The notes under the pieces were generated by a model, which saw nothing but the letters and a program-made list of their open reading frames with translations, was not told the DNA's origin and did no database searches. From the NCBI GenBank assembly GCA_945872805.1, contig CAMCBE010000018.1, positions 1 through 13,019 of the forward strand: a DNA stretch of 13,019 nt, written 5' to 3'. Shown in pieces: positions 1 to 6,416 of this stretch (position 1 is its first letter; every line of letters begins with the position of its first letter). This DNA comes from Chitinophaga pinensis. Lineage in GTDB: Bacteria > Bacteroidota > Bacteroidia > Chitinophagales > Chitinophagaceae. Both the position numbers and the translations under genes were made by a program.

Positions 1-1128
1 GAAACCATTGGTGGAATTCGGGTTGTAAAGGCTTTTAATGCAGAAGCACAACAACTGAACCGATTTAATAAAGAAAACAAGGAATTGTTGGAAATTAAAA
101 ATCGCGCCATTAGAAAACGCGACCTGGCTTCACCTGTTTCAGAAACACTTGGTATTCTTGCCGTATGCTGTGTATTGTATTACGGAGGCAGATTAGTGAT
201 AGAACATGATTTTGCTTTGAGTGGACCAGCCTTTTTAACCTTCATTGCAATTTTCACTCAAATCATCAATCCACTAAAAGCATTTAGTACCGCTTCTTAT
301 AATATAAGAAAAGGTGCGGCTAGTATTGAACGAATTCAACATCTAATTAAAGAAGAGCAGACCATCAAGGAAGACCCCCATCCGATACCTATCACGGGTT
401 TCAGTAACTCGATTGAACTTCGGAATGTTGCTTTTTCATACCCTAATCGAAGTGTTCTTAAAACAATAAACTTAACCATACAAAAGGGGCAAACCATAGC
501 ATTAGTAGGGTCATCTGGTGCGGGGAAGTCGACCCTTGCTGACCTTATTCCTCGATTCCATGATTCTAGCGAAGGAGAAGTATTGATTGATGGAGTGAAT
601 ATTAAGAAATATGCGTTGAAAGACCTTCGCAGCTTGATGGGTATTGTAACCCAAGAACCTATTCTATTTAATGATACTGTAATGGCCAATATTTCGCTTG
701 GCAACGATAGTGCATCAGCAGATCAAATAATATCAGCAGCAAAAATAGCAAACGCACATTCCTTTATTGAAAAGAAAGAAGGTGGATATTACTCCCTTGT
801 TGGAGATCGTGGTTCAAAACTAAGTGGAGGAGAAAAGCAACGACTAACGATCGCCAGAGCTGTATTAAAAAATCCACCTATACTCATACTTGATGAAGCT
901 ACTTCATCACTCGATACGGAAAGTGAAAAATGGGTTCAAGAAGCCATCAATAATTTGATGAAAGACAGAACTAGCATCATTATTGCTCATAGACTTTCCA
1001 CGGTTAGACATGCAGACGAGATCATTGTCTTACACGAGGGTGAAATTGCCGAACGAGGCAAACACGATGATTTGATAAATCAAAATGGGATCTACAAAAA
1101 GCTGGTGACGATGCAAGAGATGAGGTGA
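1..1128 (+). CDS. ABC exporter, fused permease/ATPase, MsbA-like (5' end missing)
   Basis: Open from base 1 in frame 1, so the gene begins upstream of the window; 375 codons remain. The first codons read ETIGGIRVVKAFNAE, typical of the cytoplasmic loop of the membrane domain of type IV half-exporters. Two hydrophobic stretches follow (about bases 127-205 and 226-285), the last membrane helices. The nucleotide-binding domain starts near base 410: Walker A GSSGAGKST (508-534), Q-loop TQEP (649-660), signature LSGGEKQ (820-840), Walker B ILILDEA (about 883-903) and H-loop histidine (988-990). All catalytic elements are intact. Such proteins form homo- or heterodimers in the inner membrane and export lipids, lipid A-type molecules, peptides or drugs; the substrate cannot be read from this half. 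The family call is firm; MsbA orthology is a guess from general similarity. It converges with the gene on the other strand, leaving 18 nt between the stops. Confidence 0.93.
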   Translation, partial: ETIGGIRVVKAFNAEAQQLNRFNKENKELLEIKNRAIRKRDLASPVSETLGILAVCCVLYYGGRLVIEHDFALSGPAFLTFIAIFTQIINPLKAFSTASYNIRKGAASIERIQHLIKEEQTIKEDPHPIPITGFSNSIELRNVAFSYPNRSVLKTINLTIQKGQTIALVGSSGAGKSTLADLIPRFHDSSEGEVLIDGVNIKKYALKDLRSLMGIVTQEPILFNDTVMANISLGNDSASADQIISAAKIANAHSFIEKKEGGYYSLVGDRGSKLSGGEKQRLTIARAVLKNPPILILDEATSSLDTESEKWVQEAINNLMKDRTSIIIAHRLSTVRHADEIIVLHEGEIAERGKHDDLINQNGIYKKLVTMQEMR

Positions 1129-1155
1129 GTTTATAAATAAACTCGCCTAATTTTT
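1123..1155 (+). terminator. Rho-independent terminator of the ABC exporter gene
   Basis: An 11-bp stem (1123-1133 with 1138-1148, one G-T pair) closes a 4-nt loop TAAA and is followed by AATTTTT. The left arm overlaps the ABC transporter stop codon and the right arm reaches the stop codon of the convergent gene, so two genes end within one hairpin. The T-run follows only in the + direction; on the minus strand no T-run follows the stem, so it should serve mainly the ABC gene. Confidence 0.7.
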
Positions 1156-2304
1156 CCGCATATTCATTTTAGCATCCATGCTCAGAGTTGCATGTGGCAC
1201 TGCTTTCAAACGAGCTTTATCAATTAGATTACCAGTAACCCTGCAGATGCCATATGTTTTGTTCTCAATACGCATCATCGCTTTTTCTAATTTTGCGATA
1301 AAATCAATTTGTCTGCTAGCCATCTGATTTAATTGTTCGCGCTCCATACTTAAACTGCCATCTTCCATAGTCATGTAACGATTATCAGAATCTTCGCCAC
1401 TCATGGTATCCTTTCTTGAAATAAGTCCATTTAAGTAGGTAAGCTCACGCTTTGCAGCACCAAGCTTAGTATTAATCAATTCTCTAAATTCTGTAAGTTC
1501 AACATCGCTATAACGCATTGTAGGCCCTGATTGAGTTATAACTTCTTTTTGGTCTAACACCGAGCGAGTAAATTCAGGCTCATATTTTCTAGCGGACTTT
1601 GAATTAATTTTTGGCATTGCAACCACCTTAACTTCCTTCTTTAATCCCTTTTCCCTTAATGCTTTACGAAGCAAGGCTGGGCTACTAGCCGGTTTGCTTG
1701 TCTCGGCAAATCTAGTTTCAGGAGCGATTGCAGGGATTTTCTTTTTGTCCGGCTTAGTGGATATAGGTTTCTGTGGAGCCGCAACTGTTTTAGAAGGTGC
1801 CGCCTTTACTGAAGCCTTGGGAGTGGGAGCAGCCTTTTTTGTGGGAACTACTTTCACCGGTGCAGCTTTTACTGGTGATGCTTTTGCTGGAGCTGCTTTT
1901 TTTGCAGGAGCAGCTTTTGCTGGTGCAGCTTTTTTTGCAGGGGCTACGATTACTTTCTTTGCTGGCACTGCTTTTTTAGGGGCTACTACTTTCTTTGCTG
2001 GAACTGCTTTTTTAGGGGCTACTACTTTCTTTGCTGGGACTGCTTTTTTAAGGGCTGCTTTTTTTATAGGTGCTGCCTTTTTTGCAGGGGCTACTACTTT
2101 CTTTGCTGGGCCTGCTTTTTTAGGGGCTGCTTTTTTTATAGGTGCTGCCTTCTTTGCAGGGGCTACTTTCTTTACTGGAGCTGCTTTTTTTGCAGGAACT
2201 GCTTTTTTTGCAGGAACTGCTTTTTTTGCAGGAGCTGATTTCTTTGCAGGAGCTACTTTCTTTACTGGAGCTGCTTTTTTGGGTGCTGGTTTTTTTGTTG
2301 CCAT
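1147..2304 (-). CDS. Histone H1-like Lys/Ala/Pro tail fused to a DksA/TraR-type domain
   Basis: 385 residues in two very different parts. Residues 1 to about 190 are almost only Lys, Ala, Pro and Val in KKAAP/KKVVAP repeats, strongly basic and disordered, like bacterial histone H1-like proteins and the AlgP tail. A linker (190-265) leads to a DksA/TraR-like C-terminal domain: a helical hairpin (about 266-345), then GICRVTG...AVPHATLSMD (352-377), which lines up with the DksA zinc finger. Only one of the four zinc cysteines remains (C354); the other positions are T357, S375 and A378, so zinc is probably not bound. DksA proteins enter the RNA polymerase secondary channel; the basic tail suggests DNA or RNA binding. 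The combined role is inferred. The gene starts 5 nt after the ileS stop, with a weak AGGTAA ribosome site, so it is almost certainly co-transcribed with ileS. The start is fixed by the MATKKPAPKK opening and this site. Confidence 0.88.
   Translation of the reverse strand: MATKKPAPKKAAPVKKVAPAKKSAPAKKAVPAKKAVPAKKAAPVKKVAPAKKAAPIKKAAPKKAGPAKKVVAPAKKAAPIKKAALKKAVPAKKVVAPKKAVPAKKVVAPKKAVPAKKVIVAPAKKAAPAKAAPAKKAAPAKASPVKAAPVKVVPTKKAAPTPKASVKAAPSKTVAAPQKPISTKPDKKKIPAIAPETRFAETSKPASSPALLRKALREKGLKKEVKVVAMPKINSKSARKYEPEFTRSVLDQKEVITQSGPTMRYSDVELTEFRELINTKLGAAKRELTYLNGLISRKDTMSGEDSDNRYMTMEDGSLSMEREQLNQMASRQIDFIAKLEKAMMRIENKTYGICRVTGNLIDKARLKAVPHATLSMDAKMNMRKN
1939..2157 (-). repeat. In-frame tandem repeats (72-bp and 36-bp units) coding the basic tail
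   Basis: Two adjacent 72-bp units, 2086-2157 and 2014-2085, differ at only three positions by eye and encode 24-residue repeats ending PAKKVVAP. Each unit contains a 36-bp half that recurs further on: ACTTTCTTTGCTGG (+ strand) begins at 1952, 1988 and 2024, exactly 36 bp apart, encoding KKAVPAKKVVAP. Looser repeats of the same kind cover about 1800-2300. All units are multiples of three, so gain or loss of units keeps the reading frame. The near-identity of the 72-bp copies implies a recent duplication or ongoing slippage/recombination. Confidence 0.85.
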
Positions 2305-2309
2305 AATGC

Positions 2310-5300
2310 TTACCTGTTTTTTATAACATTGATTTTCAACAAGATACCATTTATTTCTGTCTTTTCCCCTTGATTCAATTCATCTAAAAAGAGTATCTGG
2401 TCTGCTAGAATTTCGGCGCAAATATAAGCATTAAATTGAGTAAATGCAGCTTCTAGCCCCATTTGGCCTTGAATTTCTACAATTATATGATCGGTCAGAT
2501 CCAAATTAAGGTCTTTGCGTATTTTCTGAATTCGATTAACAAGTTCCCGAGCTATTCCCTCTTTTTCAAGTGCTGGAGAAATCGAAACATCCAATGCTAC
2601 AGTTAGGACATTTTTAGATGCCACCATCCAACCTTCAACATCTTCACTTTGAATTTCGACCTCATCAATTAAAATTTGAACGGCAGAATCATCAACCACG
2701 AGATCAATGGACCCAACAGATTCAAGTTGCCTGATTTCTGTTTGAGACAGTGAAGAAATTACCTGTGCAGCCGATTTCATTTTTGCCCCTAATTTCTTCC
2801 CTAAAATAACAAAGTTTGCTTTTACTTTCTTTCGAATAAAATCATTGTCTGCCGGCAAATATTCCATTTCTTTCACATTGACCTCTGCGAGGATAAGCGC
2901 TTCTATTTTCTGAAGCTGCTGCTTCATAGCAATTCCCGATATAGGAACCAACACTTTCTGTAAAGGTTGCCTTACCCGTATATTCACTTTCTTCCTAATG
3001 GATAGCACCAGGGAGCAGAGATCCTGAGCCATAGTCATTCTTTCCTCCAAAGCAAGGTCTATCCAATCCTCGTTGGCTATTGGGAAATCGGCATGGTGTA
3101 CAGATGAGTGACTTTCCTTTCCTGTAATAGCATTTAGATTTCTATATAAAGAATCTACAAAAAATGGTGAAATGGGGGCGGCCAATTTAGCAATGGTAAC
3201 CAAGCAGGTATATAAGGTTTGATACGCACTTATTTTATCCCCCTCATATTCTCCCTTCCAAAACCGCCTTCTAGATAACCTTACATACCAGTTACTCAAT
3301 AATTCATCCACAAAATTATCAATTGCTCGTCCAGCCATAGTAGGTTCATATTGATCAAAATGACCATTTACCTCTTTAACCAAACTCTGTAAGCTAGATA
3401 AGATCCATTGGTCAATCTCTGGTCGTTCATTAAAGGGGATGTCGTTCTCCTTATATGCAAATCCGTCAACGTTAGCATACAAGACAAAAAATTGATAGGT
3501 ATTGTATAATGTTCCGAAAAATTTACGCTGCACTTCTTTGATACCTTCAAGATCGAATTTCAAATTATCCCAAGGGGAAGCGTTTGTAATGAGGTACCAT
3601 CTAGTAGCGTCGGCACCATAGGTATCAATAGTCGTAAATGGATCAATAACATTTCCGAGTCTTTTGCTCATTTTATTACCGCTCTTATCCAACACTAACC
3701 CATTTGAAACTACCGTTTTATAAGCTACTTTATCAAAAAGCAAGACACCTAATGCATGCAACGTATAAAACCAACCTCTCGTCTGATCAACCCCTTCAGC
3801 AATGAAATCGGCAGGAAACCCAGCCCCGCTCTCAATCAATTCCTTATTCTCAAAAGGATAATGCCATTGTGCATAAGGCATAGCACCGCTGTCAAACCAC
3901 ACATCAACTAAATCAGGCACGCGCTTCATGGGCAATCCTGCATTACTCACCAATATTATCTCATCAACATATGGCTTATGCAAGTCAACGATTCCTTTAC
4001 CAATGAATCCACTATTAACCTCTCCACCAAGCTGATTAGTAGCCTTTATAATTTCAGTATTTAACTCTTCTAATGAACCAATGCATCGCTCTTCTGTGCC
4101 ATCCTCAGTTTTCCAAATAGGCAAAGGAGTACCCCAAAACCTACTGCGACTTAGATTCCAATCAACCATGTTTTCTAACCAATTGCCAAAACGTCCTTCT
4201 CCGGTTGACTTTGGTTTCCACTGAATTGTTTTATTCAATTCAACCATTCGGTCTTTCAATGCAGTTGTTTTAATAAACCAAGCATCTAAAGGATAGTATA
4301 AAATCGGCTTATCAGTCCTCCAACAATGAGGATAACTGTGTTCATATTTTTCAACCTTAAATGCCTTGCCTTCTTTCTTTAGCTGAACACAGATATCTAT
4401 ATTAACATCTACATAATTCTCTTCGCTTTTGTAATTCTTTACATAACGATTGCCGAATTCTCCTACCCCCTCGATAAACTTTCCTTGACGATCAACTAAA
4501 ATCAACATACCAAGGTTGTTCTTCTTTCCAATCTTAAAATCATCGGCACCAAAAGCTGGCGCAGTGTGCACAATACCGGTACCATCTTCTGTAGTAACAA
4601 AGTCACCTACTATTACTCTAAATGGATCAGCCTCAGGAGTTAACTCATGAATTTTATGCAATGCATTTGCAGACATTGGCATCAACTGATGATAATAAAG
4701 TGCTTCGAGTTGTGACCCTTTATATGTAGCCAGTACCTTCCAAGGAATCAATTTATCTCCTGGCTGATACGCATCAAATGAAATTTCTGCAGCCTCCGCT
4801 TTTAAGAAGCTCGAAATCAATGCACTCGCCAAAATCACAGCACAAGGCTCATGGGTATAGGGATTGAATGTATCTACTACTGAATATTCGATGTTCGGCC
4901 CCAGTGTTAAACCAAGGTTTGATGGTAAAGTCCAAGGCGTAGTAGTCCAGGCCATCAACGAAATAGCACGGCCCTTAGCTATTGTAGTAGCAAGTTCTTG
5001 GTAGGTAGTATGGTTGATGTTTTTGAGGTCATCAAGGGTAAACATCGCCACTGCTGAAGTGTCTTTTACATCTTTATACGTACCAGGTTGATTAAGTTCA
5101 TGTGAACTGAGTCCAGTTCCAGCAGCTGGTGAATAAGGTTGAATACTCAAACTTTGATAAAGAAGTCCTTTGTCGTATAAGGTCTTTAGACACCACCAAA
5201 GGGATTCAATGTAATCATTTTCAAAGGTGACATATGGGTTTTCAAGATCGACCCAATACCCCATTTTAGTAGTGATCTCATCCCATTTGTCTTTATACCT

Positions 5301-5681
5301 CAATACTGCATCGCGGCATTTTTGATTATACTCTGCAACTGTAATTTTTTTTCCAATATCTTCTTTTGTAATCCCAAGCTCCTTCTCCACACCCAGTTCT
5401 ACGGGCAATCCATGAGTATCCCATCCACCTTTACGCTTTACTTGAAAGCCCTTCATGGTTTTATACCGACACACTAAATCTTTTAAGGTTCTTGAAATGA
5501 CATGGTGAATCCCAGGCATACCATTGGCACTTGGAGGTCCTTCGAAAAACACAAATGGAGTTGCCCCCTCCCGAAGACGAATGCTTTCTTTAAAAGCCTC
5601 TTCATCTTTCCAATTAGAAAGTGTTTCCCGCTCAAACGACGGCAAATCTAGCTGTTGATATTCCTTATAACTCGCTTGCAT
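2310..5681 (-). CDS. ileS: Isoleucyl-tRNA synthetase, type 2-like (IleRS)
   Basis: Class I synthetase of 1123 residues that charges tRNA-Ile with isoleucine in the cytoplasm. The N-terminal catalytic domain carries EGPPSANGMPGIHHV (47-61), where the HIGH signature (H-x-G-H) is replaced by G57-I58-H59-H60. The editing (CP1) domain shows TTTPWTLPSN (about 246-255) and GTGIVHTAPAFGADD (about 367-381), the pocket that hydrolyses Val-tRNA. WDTHGLPVE (about 77-85) and KMSKR (670-674) complete the active site. The C-terminal region is a long helical anticodon-binding part and lacks the CxxC...CxxC zinc finger that ends type 1 bacterial IleRS. The length, KMSKR and missing zinc finger point to the eukaryote-like type 2 family, generally mupirocin resistant. 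The start at MQASYKEY suits the family, with a TAnnTTTG box 17 nt upstream and no Shine-Dalgarno site. It is first in an operon with the downstream DksA-like gene. Confidence 0.97.
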   Translation of the reverse strand: MQASYKEYQQLDLPSFERETLSNWKDEEAFKESIRLREGATPFVFFEGPPSANGMPGIHHVISRTLKDLVCRYKTMKGFQVKRKGGWDTHGLPVELGVEKELGITKEDIGKKITVAEYNQKCRDAVLRYKDKWDEITTKMGYWVDLENPYVTFENDYIESLWWCLKTLYDKGLLYQSLSIQPYSPAAGTGLSSHELNQPGTYKDVKDTSAVAMFTLDDLKNINHTTYQELATTIAKGRAISLMAWTTTPWTLPSNLGLTLGPNIEYSVVDTFNPYTHEPCAVILASALISSFLKAEAAEISFDAYQPGDKLIPWKVLATYKGSQLEALYYHQLMPMSANALHKIHELTPEADPFRVIVGDFVTTEDGTGIVHTAPAFGADDFKIGKKNNLGMLILVDRQGKFIEGVGEFGNRYVKNYKSEENYVDVNIDICVQLKKEGKAFKVEKYEHSYPHCWRTDKPILYYPLDAWFIKTTALKDRMVELNKTIQWKPKSTGEGRFGNWLENMVDWNLSRSRFWGTPLPIWKTEDGTEERCIGSLEELNTEIIKATNQLGGEVNSGFIGKGIVDLHKPYVDEIILVSNAGLPMKRVPDLVDVWFDSGAMPYAQWHYPFENKELIESGAGFPADFIAEGVDQTRGWFYTLHALGVLLFDKVAYKTVVSNGLVLDKSGNKMSKRLGNVIDPFTTIDTYGADATRWYLITNASPWDNLKFDLEGIKEVQRKFFGTLYNTYQFFVLYANVDGFAYKENDIPFNERPEIDQWILSSLQSLVKEVNGHFDQYEPTMAGRAIDNFVDELLSNWYVRLSRRRFWKGEYEGDKISAYQTLYTCLVTIAKLAAPISPFFVDSLYRNLNAITGKESHSSVHHADFPIANEDWIDLALEERMTMAQDLCSLVLSIRKKVNIRVRQPLQKVLVPISGIAMKQQLQKIEALILAEVNVKEMEYLPADNDFIRKKVKANFVILGKKLGAKMKSAAQVISSLSQTEIRQLESVGSIDLVVDDSAVQILIDEVEIQSEDVEGWMVASKNVLTVALDVSISPALEKEGIARELVNRIQKIRKDLNLDLTDHIIVEIQGQMGLEAAFTQFNAYICAEILADQILFLDELNQGEKTEINGILLKINVIKNR

Positions 5682-5698
5682 ACACTAGTAAAAGTGGG

Positions 5699-5706
5699 CA
5701 AAGGTA
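5699..5706 (-). promoter_or_regulatory. Putative ileS promoter, -7 box TACCTTTG
   Basis: On the minus strand TACCTTTG matches the Bacteroidota -7 consensus TAnnTTTG exactly, 17 nt before the ileS ATG. Transcription would start about 10-14 nt before the ATG, giving a very short leader. No clear -33 TTG is seen at the usual distance; that region is occupied by the terminator hairpin of the upstream lipoprotein gene, and the box abuts the terminator's T-run. Confidence 0.5.
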
Positions 5707-5737
5707 AAAAATAAAATGGGACCGAAGTCCCATTTTA
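5706..5737 (-). terminator. Rho-independent terminator with UUCG tetraloop, end of the uptake operon
   Basis: A perfect 11-bp stem (5727-5737 with 5712-5722) closes the loop CGAA on the + strand, which is C(UUCG)G in the minus-strand RNA, an exceptionally stable tetraloop. On the minus strand a T-run follows immediately (TTTTTTACC). It lies just downstream of the HmuY-like gene stop and insulates ileS from the uptake operon. Confidence 0.9.
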
Positions 5738-5759
5738 CACGAAGATCATATACATAAGG

Positions 5760-6398
5760 CTAAAAGACTTTTGATCCGTCGGACTGATAGGTATACCCGA
5801 AGGTATAAAAACGTTGCCTAGCAAGTTTTTCATCATCCGGAACATTTGCTGAAGGAGTACCCCCCCTGTAATAACTGTAAATCTCCACCTTAGCATAATT
5901 GCCATTGGCAGTTCTTATGACCAATACCCTTCCTGGAATCGGATTAATCAAATTTGTAGGGAAATCATACACGTACCACCCTTTGTTGCTTCCGGTAGGA
6001 ATTGCATAGGCAGTTGGTGCGTTATCAACCCTAAATACGGAGTCTGCCGAAATAGAAGTAAGCTCACCAAAGGTGCCATTATAAACAAAAGCACCACCAA
6101 AGCCTGGTCCGCTATTACCGCTATTTGTAATTATTGTAGTACCCCTGACCCCAATATCCCACTTAGTTGAATTAGAATCTGCGTCAGATATTACCGAATT
6201 GGTTTCGATACTAAAAAAAGTGAACTTACCTGCCCCTACAGGTTGCCCATTAGACAATCCAATAATAGTATCGGCAACAAGTTCGAAGATGGTATCCGTC
6301 CTAACTGAATCGATTACTAAAGGAGTTTCATTTTTCTGACATGACATGAAAAAAAGCACACTGGCCAAGACGATGAATGAAATTTTTAAGGCTCTCAT
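5760..6398 (-). CDS. HmuY-family outer-membrane lipoprotein
   Basis: 212 residues. An N-terminal lipoprotein signal ends in FFMSC with the lipidated cysteine at C20, so the protein is a membrane-anchored surface or periplasmic lipoprotein. HmuY-family features: KWDIGVRGTTII (about 79-90), GWYVYDF (about 140-146) with a following NGNYAKVEIYSYY, and a C-terminal RFYTFGYTYQSDGSKVF. In Porphyromonas, HmuY captures haem and passes it to the receptor HmuR. The gene starts 18 nt after the stop of a TonB-dependent receptor, so the two form one operon and probably one uptake pair. Oddly, the mature protein has no histidine and no methionine, the axial haem ligands of characterised HmuY homologues, so direct haem binding by the known mode is not possible. 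The family call is good; the ligand is unknown. Confidence 0.85.
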   Translation of the reverse strand: MRALKISFIVLASVLFFMSCQKNETPLVIDSVRTDTIFELVADTIIGLSNGQPVGAGKFTFFSIETNSVISDADSNSTKWDIGVRGTTIITNSGNSGPGFGGAFVYNGTFGELTSISADSVFRVDNAPTAYAIPTGSNKGWYVYDFPTNLINPIPGRVLVIRTANGNYAKVEIYSYYRGGTPSANVPDDEKLARQRFYTFGYTYQSDGSKVF

Positions 6399-6416
6399 TG
6401 TTTTTGAAATTTATGT

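Noticed and set aside
336..704. A 122-residue frame antisense to the ABC transporter.
   Set aside because: It lies wholly within the conserved nucleotide-binding domain frame and shows no motif of its own.
1939..2157. Repeats at exact 36-bp spacing, a length typical of CRISPR repeats.
   Set aside because: There are no unique spacers between copies, the units are contiguous and in frame with a protein, and no cas gene is near.
1694..2326. A 210-residue open frame on the + strand, Phe/Ala/Gly-rich and membrane-like.
   Set aside because: It is the antisense shadow of the Lys/Ala/Pro repeats (AAA/GCA codons read backwards give TTT/TGC). It has no leader, and the minus-strand frame carries a real DksA-like domain.
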